Source: Desulfobacteraceae bacterium UBA5616
GTDB taxonomy: Bacteria > Desulfobacterota > Desulfobacteria > Desulfobacterales > UBA5616
Length of the DNA stretch: 42,007 bases
NCBI GenBank assembly: GCA_002423615.1
Contig: DIKO01000091.1
Coordinates: 1-42,007, forward strand
Direction of reading: 5' to 3'
Position numbers and translations under genes: made by a program. The number at the start of each line of letters is the position of its first letter. The first letter of the stretch is position 1. The notes below the pieces were generated by a model. The model was not told the DNA's origin and did no database searches. It was given only the letters and a program-made list of their open reading frames with translations. Below, piece by piece: positions 18,601-25,568 of the stretch.

Positions 18601-19749
18601 TCCATGGGTAATGGTTCCGGTGATCCTGTCCTGGAGGGAATATCCCTTTCCGTCAAAATCCAGCCAGATGCTCCGGAACAGCTGCAACTGATCCGGCGCG
18701 GGTTCAGGGTCTCCCCTGCGGACGACATTCAATTTGAGGGTATCTCCGGCATTGACCTGGTAGGCCGGCAGATGAGCCCATTCCTCCGGGACGTTCGTCT
18801 GCCGCGGATCCACCGCGTCGACTCCTTCGACTTTGACCAGCCGGAGCTGGTTTCTGACGTCAAAAGACCATATTTCATTCGCCGGCCAGGGGGTTGTAGC
18901 ATCCGGAAGGGTTAAATCGGTTATGTTTTCCGTGTTTCTGGAGGAAAGCATCATGGTCCAGTTGCCCGGCCGCACGGTCATCCTCAGATTCCCTCCGGAT
19001 TCCAGCCTCGCCGGCAGGGGACCGGAAAGATTGAACGGGATAAATCCTTTGGGAAGTGCCCCGGTCAACAGGACATCCCGTACTTTTCCCGCTGCCTTGA
19101 GCTCCATCCGGGTTACGATCTCCATGGGAATTTCATCCATAATCCGGCGAAACACCTGTATTTCCAACCGGTCCTCCCTATCCTGAGGTTCGATTTGCCC
19201 CCCGGATCGTTTCAGCCATAATCGGCCTTCTGCATCGATGTCGGGAAATTCCACGGTGCGGCCGTTGATCACAAGCGAAACGAGTCCTGCTTCACGGGGA
19301 AGGGGAAGAGCTTCGGGAAGGGACTGCCAGGAAAAGCGGCCGCTGATTTCATAGGTCCCGGGCTCAAGCCGGATAAAAGGACTGCCCCCATCGTTTAAAA
19401 GGGTCGTTATCTTGTCGTTCACTTCGATATGTTGAGGCCAAAGATCCGTATCACCCGGCAGAACAATCCGGTTTCGGCCGTAAACCCGGCAGGTCATCAT
19501 AAATTCCCCGGCTTTTTCATCCAGCTTAAGGGCAAGCTGCGGAGTCCACCGGCATCGGTGGTCTTTTTCATTATTATAGATCCGGGGGCAATCCCGGCTT
19601 TCTTCACCCTCAATGACCCAGTCCACCCATGGCTTCAAGGGCTCAGGAATTTCACCGGGAGTTATGCCGTAGGCGGAAACACCTACCATCAAGAGGCAAA
19701 ACAGAGAGTGAACCGACAGATAAATGACGGATTTGAAGATTTTTTTCAT
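15613..19749 (-). CDS. Large membrane protein of unknown function with internal duplication
   Basis: I do not recognise this 1378-residue protein. Seen: an N-terminal signal or anchor (about 8-28); a beta-rich periplasm-like segment (about 40-475) starting with a Cys pair; a cluster of hydrophobic helices (about 483-570); a Pro/Met-rich linker; helices at about 691-711 and 728-746, the latter resembling an internal signal sequence ending APGAMASDF; a second beta-rich segment (about 755-1178); and a C-terminal group of four or five helices (about 1180-1200, 1207-1238, 1253-1275, 1309-1337). The two beta segments align along their length with shared landmarks, for example LPGDTDLWPQHIEVND (97-112) against LPGKAEQWLPEKVLLDGND (803-821), and IWSFDVRNQL against IWKADVATLW. 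The ATG is preceded by GGAGG. It is 101 bases upstream of htpG on the same strand. Confidence 0.85.
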   Translation of the reverse strand: MKKIFKSVIYLSVHSLFCLLMVGVSAYGITPGEIPEPLKPWVDWVIEGEESRDCPRIYNNEKDHRCRWTPQLALKLDEKAGEFMMTCRVYGRNRIVLPGDTDLWPQHIEVNDKITTLLNDGGSPFIRLEPGTYEISGRFSWQSLPEALPLPREAGLVSLVINGRTVEFPDIDAEGRLWLKRSGGQIEPQDREDRLEIQVFRRIMDEIPMEIVTRMELKAAGKVRDVLLTGALPKGFIPFNLSGPLPARLESGGNLRMTVRPGNWTMMLSSRNTENITDLTLPDATTPWPANEIWSFDVRNQLRLVKVEGVDAVDPRQTNVPEEWAHLPAYQVNAGDTLKLNVVRRGDPEPAPDQLQLFRSIWLDFDGKGYSLQDRITGTITHGWRLETEPEIRLGQVLIDGIPQFITALSGSRNNGVEVRRGSLDLTADARYEGRISSLPAVGWDRDFQQVGAELNLPPGWKLFAMGGVDDVPDTWLSRWTLMDLFLVLISAISFMKLWHWRPGLLAITLLTLIWHEPGAPRYVWLNILASLALIRVLPDGIFRKTAEFYRNVTFIVLLLISIPFMVNQVGNGLYPQLEMPRQEVMTNALDRGEKSAPQEIFMTTGGKTAMPMTTVMEPEKQDRLAGTPADEAGEYPMPQESANLAALDPNALVQTGPGIPQWKWRSIPFKWNGPVNKDQRISLVLLSPKINLILNFLRVALLMILCVFLLKTSFSRTSGRGRSVISDPAVLVLTAILFFAPGAMASDFPGPELLDDLKTRLLSPPDCFPECAQISRMALEIDNNVMTLRLEIHAGASVALPLPGKAEQWLPEKVLLDGNDHPVLSRFGDGELWVQIDEGVHQAVMTGPLPLRENILLPLPLKPRFVTFQVKGWTVRGIRENATADDHLQLERIPEKTELSGAGTGAESAVLPPFVKIERILHLGLNWSVENRMTRISSGQTAVIMEVPLMPGESVTSEGFPVKDGRVLVNMAPEQRVITWQSSLEKNAALTLTAPESAAWTEIWKADVATLWHTEYKGLTVIHHQDPSGHRLPEWRPWPGESVTLSTMKPAGIEGQTLTIDNSRMEIKPGRRATDTKILFSLNSSRGGQHTLALPGDTELQSVLIDGKAQPVRQKGREVTLPVKPGRQAFTLLMRSSAAVSAVFKTPEVRLNLSSVNHTTQMELGRDRWVLWTAGPRLGPAVLFWGVLLVILLLALGLGKIRWTPLKTFQWFLLGVGLSQAPVFSGLLVAGWLLALGGRKNLSPGIGNNNFNFIQMGMVLLTLAAMGALFLAVQKGLLGLPEMQISGNRSTAYNLFWFQDRVDGALPASWVISVPLMAYRLLMLAWALWLAFSLVNWLRWGWECFSANGLWQTMKLPRKKKAEDKANIPRAEGVTNT

Positions 19750-19799
19750 GGCCGTTCAGACCTCCGGGAAAGACCTTTGGTTAATAAACAGGGGGGCAG

Positions 19800-19916
19800 A
19801 TGATCTTCGACGAGCTTTCCGGCGTTCTTAAAACCAAAGAGCAGATGGTGGGATTTAAAAATCCCCGGATCAGTTTTTGTAATCCTGTCTCACCGGATAA
19901 AAAATATCGATGATGT
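19800..19916 (+). CDS. Possible 38-residue small ORF with strong ribosome binding site
   Basis: An ATG at 19800 directly follows AGGGGGGC and opens a 38-codon frame ending in TGA at 19914-19916. The product would be polar and basic (begins MIFDELSGVLKTKEQ). It overlaps the end of the cupin gene on the other strand. It may be a small gene, a remnant of a gene truncated here, or chance. I have no family match. Confidence 0.2.
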
Positions 19917-20193
19917 AACAATCCGTGAGCGCCTTTCCCGAATGAACGGCATGGGAAGGCATAACACCGCTGTCTCCAGGACCCATCACCATGGTTTCGC
20001 CATTAATGGCGAATTGGAACCGCCCTTCGATCACATTGGATATCTGCTCGTGTTCATGGGAATGTTCGGGCACAACGGCTCCAGCGTCAAGACGAACATG
20101 GGAAATGGTCATGTTGTCGGTGTGAACCATGTTGGCCCGGCATCCGGGGAAAAGCACCTTATCCTGCATATCGTCCTGTTTAAAGAAACCCAT
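19870..20193 (-). CDS. Single-domain cupin protein
   Basis: A 107-residue small beta-barrel of the cupin_2 type. The first metal-binding motif includes His44, His46 and Glu49/Gln50 (EHSHEHEQ) with the downstream Gly57. The second motif is PSHAVHSG with His81/His84. Such proteins bind a divalent metal and act as small dioxygenases, isomerases or ligand sensors; nothing here fixes the substrate. AGGAG lies 5 bases before the ATG. It is divergent from the methyltransferase gene, with 284 bases between the starts. Confidence 0.85.
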   Translation of the reverse strand: MGFFKQDDMQDKVLFPGCRANMVHTDNMTISHVRLDAGAVVPEHSHEHEQISNVIEGRFQFAINGETMVMGPGDSGVMPSHAVHSGKALTDCYIIDIFYPVRQDYKN

Positions 20194-20477
20194 TCCGTCT
20201 CCTATGATTAAGGGTGGTCAAAAAAACAGGTCCAATTTGCATTATTTTGATGAAACTATCAAGTCCTGCCTGTCATGGACTCCAAAAAAGGAAAAATTAT
20301 CAAAATTCAGATAAATCAAAAAATCCTCAGAAATATATTGCCGCTGTCAAACTGTGTTTAAAAATGATATGATGATATTCCATGATAAAAAGGTCCTCTC
20401 GGACTTTGCGACCTTGCTCCAACTCCTTGAACGCTCTGTCTGTCGAGGAATCAATTTCATTCCGAAAGGGGATAAAA

Positions 20478-21482
20478 ATGACAACCGAGGATTCACTGAA
20501 CCCGGGAAGATTATTGGGAATTTCCGGTTCCTACTGGATGACATGCACCCTTCATGCCGCAGTCAAGCTGGATGTATTTACCGCTATCGGAAAAGACGGG
20601 AAAACGGTTGACCAGGTTGCGGAAAATCTGGGAGCGGACCTGCGAGGCCTGTCCATGCTCCTCAACGCCCTTTGCGCCATGGACCTTCTTGAAAAAAGAG
20701 GGGATCTTTTCATCCCCACGGCAGAAGCGACAGCCTTTCTGGTGAAGGATTCGCCCCGGTATATCGGCTTCATGATCATGCATCACCATCACCTCGTGGA
20801 ATCCTGGTCCCGTCTGAACGAATCGGTCATAACGGGAAAGCCGGTGCGCACCCGTAGCCATTTCGACGATGCGGAACGCCTCGAGAGTTTTCTCATGGGG
20901 ATGTTCAACAATGCCATGGCCATGGCGCCCCATCTCGTTCCCACGATCGATCTTTCGGGAAAAAAACGCCTCCTGGACCTGGGAGGGGGCCCGGGGACCT
21001 ACGCAATCCATTTCTGCAGGCACAATCCCGGGTTAAAGGCCACGGTGTTCGACCTCCCCACCACCAGACCCTTTGCGGAAAAAGTGATCGCGAGATTCAA
21101 CCAGGAGGATTCCGTGGATTTCCAGGAAGGCGATTTTCACCTCAATCCCATTACAGGCGTCTACGACGTTGCCTGGCTTTCCCATATTCTGCACGGTGAA
21201 AACCCGGAGGATTGTCAGCGGGTTGTTCAAAAAGCGGCCGATGCCCTTGAACCCGGGGGCATCCTGCTCATTCACGAATTTATCCTGGACAACACCCGGG
21301 ACAAACCGCTTTTTCCCGCTCTGTTTTCCCTGAATATGCTTCTCGGGACCCAGGGGGGGCAGGCTTACTCCGAGATGGAACTTTCCGTCATGCTTGAAAA
21401 GGCCGGTTTAAGGGATATTAATCCGCTTCCCTACAAGGGCCCGATGGAATCCGGGATCATTTCGGGGATCAAACCGGCCTGA
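20478..21482 (+). CDS. SAM-dependent O-methyltransferase-type protein
   Basis: A 334-residue two-domain methyltransferase of the acetylserotonin/hydroxyneurosporene O-methyltransferase type. The first ~110 residues form the winged-helix dimerisation domain (KLDVFTAIG, then a helix-turn-helix with LLNALCAMDLLEK). The SAM-binding fold follows, with LLDLGGGPGTYA as motif I, the acidic TVFDLP strand, and a helical stretch DVAWLSHILH. The product of methylation is unknown; relatives methylate phenolic or quinone hydroxyls. I start at the ATG at 20478 because AAGGGG lies 7 bases upstream, although the frame is open for 32 more codons. The 284-base gap to the cupin contains A+T-rich sequence and a pair of overlapping hairpins. 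Confidence 0.85.
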   Translation: MTTEDSLNPGRLLGISGSYWMTCTLHAAVKLDVFTAIGKDGKTVDQVAENLGADLRGLSMLLNALCAMDLLEKRGDLFIPTAEATAFLVKDSPRYIGFMIMHHHHLVESWSRLNESVITGKPVRTRSHFDDAERLESFLMGMFNNAMAMAPHLVPTIDLSGKKRLLDLGGGPGTYAIHFCRHNPGLKATVFDLPTTRPFAEKVIARFNQEDSVDFQEGDFHLNPITGVYDVAWLSHILHGENPEDCQRVVQKAADALEPGGILLIHEFILDNTRDKPLFPALFSLNMLLGTQGGQAYSEMELSVMLEKAGLRDINPLPYKGPMESGIISGIKPA

Positions 21483-21488
21483 TCCTGA

Positions 21489-21524
21489 TTCGTGCCGGTT
21501 TATTCCGGCACGAAAACGGTTTTT
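21489..21524 (+). terminator. Intrinsic terminator after the methyltransferase
   Basis: A perfect 10-bp stem (21489-21498 with 21505-21514) closes a 6-base loop, followed by a T-run at 21520-21524 a few bases after the stem. It sits 7 bases beyond the methyltransferase stop and abuts the stop codon of the convergent OYE-family gene. No T-run follows the stem in the other direction, so it mainly serves the plus strand. Confidence 0.7.
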
Positions 21525-22615
21525 CATCCGGGTCGGGATGCTTTGATTTCCTGAACGCAGAACAATCCCTCTCCCTTCATGACCATGGTAAAGCATCCGT
21601 TGCAGGAAATACACCGGGCAGGAGCGGAGTCTCCGGCTGCCCAGCGGTTGATGAGGCCGGGTTCACGGATCACCGGCCGGCTTAAGGAGATGAGGTCGGC
21701 AGTTCCCCGGGATAAAATTGAGCCGATCATTTCCAGTTTTCGAATGCCGCCCACGGCGCAAACGGGCACATCCACGGCAGCTTTGAGCTTCTGGGCGCCT
21801 TCCAGGTAAAATCCTTCAAACCACTGAGTTTTTTCAATGGGACCCCTGGAATTATGGGTCCCGGCCATGACGCCGCCGGTGACCTCGATTGCGCCGTATC
21901 CTGCCTTTTTCAGCAGGGGTCCGTAGGGGGCCGCCACCTCCGGGGTGAGCCCCCCGGGGACACCGTCAAAGGCGTTCATTTTGATCCAGACCGGAAAATC
22001 CGCTCCGGCCTTGTCGGCAATCGCCCTTCGGATGTCCGCGAAAATCCGGACCCGGTTTTCCGGCGATCCGCCGTAATCATCTTCCCGCTGGTTGAAAAAG
22101 GGGGATAAAAACTGGCTCAGTCCATAACCATGCCCCCCGTGCACCTGAACGGCGTCCATCCCCAACTTTCGGGCCATCACGGCGATTTTTGCGTAAACAT
22201 CAGCCAGCCGGTCGATCTCGTCCGTGGTAATCCGGCAAACTCCCTCCTTGTAAACGGAAGGTCCTGTGAATTTTCCTCCGAGGAACACAAAGGGTGCCAT
22301 CTGTAGGGAAATGAGGGCCCCGTTACGGTGAACCGTTTGCACGGTTTCAGCCCAGGCCGAGAGATCTGTTTTTTCGTTCAGAACGAGCTGCCCCTTGGAT
22401 GCCCCGATCCATTCGGGGTCCGGGCAGCAACTCCCGGTGGAAATCAGGCCGATGCCGCCTGCCCCCAGATTTTCATACAAGGATCTTAAGGCATTGCCGG
22501 GGGAACCGTCGGGTTCGGCCATGCCTTCGATGGTGGCGGACCGGATGAAACGGTTTTTCATGGAAAGGCTCATGAATTTAAACGGTTTAAAGGCGATATC
22601 GAAAGGCTGGGTCAT
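21524..22615 (-). CDS. Old-yellow-enzyme-family NADH:flavin oxidoreductase with C-terminal Cys cluster
   Basis: A 363-residue FMN TIM-barrel enzyme. The OYE signature spans about 159-189: HGGHGYGLSQFLSP with His159 and His162, then NQREDDYGGSPENR. The phosphate-binding AVGGIRK lies near 287. The end of the barrel carries Cys335, Cys338, Cys341 and Cys353, reminiscent of the 4Fe-4S cluster of 2,4-dienoyl-CoA reductase and trimethylamine dehydrogenase, but the FAD/NADPH domains of those enzymes are absent. It therefore probably needs an external electron donor. The start at 22615 has AGGAG 8 bases upstream; longer in-frame starts run into the neighbouring pseudogene. The substrate is unknown, likely an alpha,beta-unsaturated carbonyl compound. 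Confidence 0.88.
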   Translation of the reverse strand: MTQPFDIAFKPFKFMSLSMKNRFIRSATIEGMAEPDGSPGNALRSLYENLGAGGIGLISTGSCCPDPEWIGASKGQLVLNEKTDLSAWAETVQTVHRNGALISLQMAPFVFLGGKFTGPSVYKEGVCRITTDEIDRLADVYAKIAVMARKLGMDAVQVHGGHGYGLSQFLSPFFNQREDDYGGSPENRVRIFADIRRAIADKAGADFPVWIKMNAFDGVPGGLTPEVAAPYGPLLKKAGYGAIEVTGGVMAGTHNSRGPIEKTQWFEGFYLEGAQKLKAAVDVPVCAVGGIRKLEMIGSILSRGTADLISLSRPVIREPGLINRWAAGDSAPARCISCNGCFTMVMKGEGLFCVQEIKASRPG

Positions 22616-22628
22616 TTTACGTACTCCT

Positions 22629-23114
22629 ATGAACTGGGTTTTCGAAATGATCCGATTTGGCAGGTCCGGGGTGGATCCAGGGCATGGGGTCCCTGCCGCT
22701 AAGGATGACCTGACCCCGCTCCTCCAGGAAATGACCGGCTGTGACGCCATTGTCATGGGGACGCCGGTGTACTGGTACCAGGTGAGCGCCCAATTCAAGA
22801 TGCTGGTGGACCGTTTGTACAGCTTTATGGGATTCGGCGTAGATCCCGAAACCGGGGCCCCGGTTTACCGGACTGCCTTTCCCAAGGGGAAGAATTTCGT
22901 ATTGCTCATATCCAGGGGCGATCCCGAGCCGCCGCCGGTTCTTCCCCAGTTGTACGATCATCTGAATGAGTGGCTGAATCTGATTCCCATGACCCTGGGG
23001 GCGGGGCGGTTCGAATTGATCCATCAATACGGAGCGGATATTAACCGCAAGGCTGCAGAAAAGGACGTGGCCCTGCTGGAAAGGGCAAGAATTGCCGGTG
23101 AACGGCTGGCTTAG
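22629..23114 (+). pseudogene. N-terminally truncated flavodoxin-type NADPH-dependent FMN reductase
   Basis: From about 22698 the plus strand encodes the second half of an NADPH-dependent FMN reductase or iron-sulfur flavoprotein. The segment AAKDDLTPLLQEMTGCDAIV leads into GTPVYWYQVSAQ, the flavin-contacting loop, then VDRLYSF. The first ~65 residues of the family, including the GSPR phosphate-binding loop and the usual Cys pair, are missing; the sequence immediately upstream is instead the start of the oppositely oriented OYE-family gene. The frame remains open to ATG 22629 and beyond, but that part does not resemble the family. It looks like a deletion remnant rather than a working flavoprotein. 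Confidence 0.7.
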
Positions 23115-23216
23115 CCGGTTGAGAAACCCGGCCTGCCACGACCATGCCGGTTAAAAATAACGCCGACGTCGGCACAGGCCGGGCATCCGATCGGGATAAA
23201 AAACCCTACATAAATC

Positions 23217-23245
23217 TTGACAATGCCTGGAAACTGGGTGATAAG
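23217..23245 (+). promoter_or_regulatory. Sigma-70 promoter of the thiamin operon
   Basis: Consensus -35 TTGACA (23217-23222), a 17-base spacer and -10 GATAAG (23240-23245) place the transcription start near 23252, just before the TPP riboswitch. The arrangement fits a riboswitch leader well. Before it, the sequence from 23115 holds short inverted repeats, including a 12-base palindrome at 23162-23173, and no gene. Confidence 0.7.
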
Positions 23246-23255
23246 TTAAATCAGG

Positions 23256-23340
23256 ACGCTAGGAGAGCCTTATGGGCTGAGATGGAGAACCTCTCCGATC
23301 CTTTGAACCTGACGCAGGTAATGCTGCCGAAGGGAAGCAG
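23256..23340 (+). promoter_or_regulatory. TPP riboswitch (THI element)
   Basis: The hallmark THI-box segments are present in order: CTGAGA (23277-23282) after a GAGCC/GGGCT hairpin, a short variable stem (GGAG/CTCC), ACCTGA (23307-23312), GGTAATGC (23317-23324) and AAGGGAAG (23330-23337). This aptamer binds thiamin pyrophosphate. It lies about 80 bases before thiS, with an intrinsic terminator in between, so TPP binding should cause premature transcription termination of thiSGHFC. Confidence 0.93.
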
Positions 23341-23371
23341 ACAACATAAAATGATGTGTTATTTTTTGTTT

Positions 23372-23405
23372 AAGGCTTGCCCAAAACGGTAGGCCTTTTT
23401 TATTT
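23372..23405 (+). terminator. Riboswitch-controlled intrinsic terminator
   Basis: A 10-bp stem with G-T wobbles (23372-23381 with 23388-23397), a loop CAAAAC and a T-run TTTTTATTT form a rho-independent terminator. It sits between the TPP aptamer and the thiS ribosome binding site. I did not model the alternative antiterminator pairing. Confidence 0.85.
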
Positions 23406-23422
23406 GGAAACAGGGAAGTCAC

Positions 23423-23623
23423 ATGCGAATAACCGTTAACGGGAAACCCGAAACCGTTGATGACGGCGCATCCCTCCTCGATTTTATCCATATGAAAAAT
23501 CTGGAACCGGGAAAGGTCGTCATTGAACTCAATCTGGAAATTGTGGACCGGAAGAATCTGGGCGATGTCCTTCTCCGGGAAAACGATAGCCTGGAAGTGG
23601 TGAAATTTGTGGGGGGGGGATGA
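23423..23623 (+). CDS. thiS: Sulfur carrier protein ThiS
   Basis: A 66-residue ubiquitin-like sulfur carrier. It has the beta-grasp start (MRITVNGKPETV) and ends in Gly-Gly-Gly, so the C-terminal glycine can be adenylated by ThiF and converted to a thiocarboxylate that donates sulfur to thiazole synthase. AGGGAAG precedes the ATG. Its stop overlaps the thiG start (ATGA), consistent with translational coupling. First gene of the TPP-riboswitch operon. Confidence 0.95.
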   Translation: MRITVNGKPETVDDGASLLDFIHMKNLEPGKVVIELNLEIVDRKNLGDVLLRENDSLEVVKFVGGG

Positions 23624-24411
23624 ACATGAACATGAGGGACAACAATGACCCGCTGATCATCGGCGGAAAAACCTTTGCCAGCAGACTGTTGATCGGCACC
23701 GGGAAATATGCGGCCGATACCCTGATTCCGAAAATCATCGAAAGCTCCGGGTCCCGGATCATCACCGTTGCCTTGCGGCGGGTGGATTTTGAAGCTGAAA
23801 CGGACAACGTGATGAAGCATATCCCGGATCATATGCAGCTTCTGCCCAACACTTCCGGGGCCCGAGACGCCGGGGAGGCCGTTCGGATTGCAAGACTCGC
23901 AAAGGCCGCGGGGTGCGGAAACTGGATCAAAATCGAGGTGATTCCGGACAATGTGTACCTTTTGCCCGACGGCCATGAAACCGTGCTGGCGACGGAAATC
24001 CTCGCCAGGGAGGGATTTGTGGTTCTTCCCTATATCCAGGCGGATTTAGTGGTGGCCAGGCAGCTGGTGGATGCGGGGGCTTCCGCCGTGATGCCCCTGG
24101 GGGCCCCCATCGGTACCAACAAAGGACTTAAAACCCGGGAGATGCTTCAGATCATCATCGACGAAATCGACCTGCCGGTGATCGTGGATGCGGGAATCGG
24201 GAAACCCTCACATGCCTGCGAGGCCATGGAAATGGGGGCCGATGCCTGCCTGGTCAACACCGCCATCGCCAGCTCCTCTGATCCCGTTGCCATGGGCCGA
24301 GCCTTTGGGCAGGCCGTGGAAGCGGGGAGGACCGCTTTTCTGGCGGGCATGGGACCGGTGAAAAAAAAGGCCGATGCTTCTTCCCCGTTAACGGGGTTTT
24401 TACGTCATTAG
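23620..24411 (+). CDS. thiG: Thiazole synthase ThiG
   Basis: A 263-residue TIM barrel that condenses 1-deoxy-xylulose 5-phosphate, dehydroglycine and ThiS-thiocarboxylate into the thiazole phosphate of thiamin. Visible: the N-terminal SRLLIGTGKY motif, the Schiff-base Lys104 in WIKIEVI, the phosphate-binding PLGAPIGTN loop and VDAGIGKPSHA. Length matches the family (about 256). It overlaps thiS by 4 bases; ATGs at 23620, 23626 and 23632 are all possible starts. Dehydroglycine is presumably supplied by the downstream ThiH. Confidence 0.96.
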   Translation: MNMNMRDNNDPLIIGGKTFASRLLIGTGKYAADTLIPKIIESSGSRIITVALRRVDFEAETDNVMKHIPDHMQLLPNTSGARDAGEAVRIARLAKAAGCGNWIKIEVIPDNVYLLPDGHETVLATEILAREGFVVLPYIQADLVVARQLVDAGASAVMPLGAPIGTNKGLKTREMLQIIIDEIDLPVIVDAGIGKPSHACEAMEMGADACLVNTAIASSSDPVAMGRAFGQAVEAGRTAFLAGMGPVKKKADASSPLTGFLRH

Positions 24412-24432
24412 GCAGGTTTCAAGAGGTGCTTT

Positions 24433-25539
24433 ATGAGTTTTTACGAAGACATCGTCCGATATCGGGACTTGGATTACCAAAACTGTTTAAGTTCGGTTAC
24501 CGACTCGCAATTCTACGGCATTCTGGAGAAGCCCCATTTAAGCGATATGGATTTTCTGGCCCTTTTATCCCCCTGTGCCGGGCAACATCTCGAGGAAATG
24601 GCCCAAAAGGCCCATGACATCACGATCCGGCAGTTCGGCAGAACCATCATGCTGTATACACCGATGTACCTTTCGAATTTCTGCAACAATCAGTGCATTT
24701 ACTGCGGTTTCAACCAGAAAAACAAGATTGACCGGCACCAGCTTTCCCTGGAAGAAGTGGAAAAAGAAGCGCTGGAGATCTCTAAAACCGGCTTGAAACA
24801 CATTCTCATATTGACCGGGGATGCCCCTAAAATCGCCGGTTTGAACTACCTGGAAAGCTGCTGTAAAATTTTGAGTCGGTATTTTTCTTCCATCAGCATT
24901 GAAGTTTATGCCCTGACACGGGATGAATATGCGCGGCTCATTCAAGCGGGTGTGGACGGGCTGACCATTTACCAGGAAACCTACAATGAAGACCTCTACG
25001 GCAGACTTCATCTGAAAGGAGCCAAAACCGATTACCGGTTCAGGCTCGACGCGCCGGAACGGGGCTGCGAGGTTGCCATACGGTCGGTTAATATCGCCGC
25101 ACTCTTCGGGCTGGATGACTGGAGAAAGGAAGCGTTTCTGACCGGTATGCATGCCGATTATCTAAAGAAAAAATATCCTGAAACCGAAATCGCCGTGTCC
25201 ATTCCCCGGATAAGGCCCAATGCGGGGGAGTTCCAGCCTAAGGTGATCGTGGAGGACCGGGATGTGGTTCAAATGATGACCGCCCTGCGGATTTTTATGC
25301 CCAGAACGGGAATTACCATTTCAACGCGGGAAAGCGCCGAGTTTCGAAACCACATTCTGCCCCTAGGGGTGACGAAAATGTCCGCAGGCTCCTGCACGGC
25401 CGTTGGGGGCAGGACATCGGAAAATAAGCGGACCGGGCAGTTTGAAATTGCCGATGAACGGGGTGTCCCGGAAATGGCTGCCATGCTTCAAGCTTCGGGG
25501 TGGCAGGCCGTTTACAAGGATTGGCAGCCGATTATGTGA
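24433..25539 (+). CDS. thiH: 2-iminoacetate (dehydroglycine) synthase ThiH, radical SAM tyrosine lyase
   Basis: A 368-residue radical SAM enzyme that cleaves tyrosine to dehydroglycine and p-cresol for thiazole formation. The 4Fe-4S motif is Cys84-x3-Cys88-x2-Cys91 (CNNQCIYCGF). The rest shows the ThiH/BATS pattern, including QETYNEDLYG, IPRIRPN and the C-terminal SAGSCTAVGG. Use of ThiH rather than the oxygen-dependent oxidase ThiO fits an anaerobe. It starts 21 bases after thiG with AGAGG upstream and is 29 bases before thiF. Confidence 0.96.
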   Translation: MSFYEDIVRYRDLDYQNCLSSVTDSQFYGILEKPHLSDMDFLALLSPCAGQHLEEMAQKAHDITIRQFGRTIMLYTPMYLSNFCNNQCIYCGFNQKNKIDRHQLSLEEVEKEALEISKTGLKHILILTGDAPKIAGLNYLESCCKILSRYFSSISIEVYALTRDEYARLIQAGVDGLTIYQETYNEDLYGRLHLKGAKTDYRFRLDAPERGCEVAIRSVNIAALFGLDDWRKEAFLTGMHADYLKKKYPETEIAVSIPRIRPNAGEFQPKVIVEDRDVVQMMTALRIFMPRTGITISTRESAEFRNHILPLGVTKMSAGSCTAVGGRTSENKRTGQFEIADERGVPEMAAMLQASGWQAVYKDWQPIM

Positions 25540-25568
25540 AGGGTTGAACAGAACTTCAGGCGGGGTAT

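Noticed and set aside
22395..22628. N-terminal extension of the truncated flavodoxin-type reductase
   Set aside because: It is antisense to the OYE-family gene and does not resemble the missing flavodoxin N-terminus.
23162..23173. 12-base palindrome upstream of the thi promoter as an operator
   Set aside because: It is short and about 44 bases before the -35 box, and the riboswitch already explains regulation.
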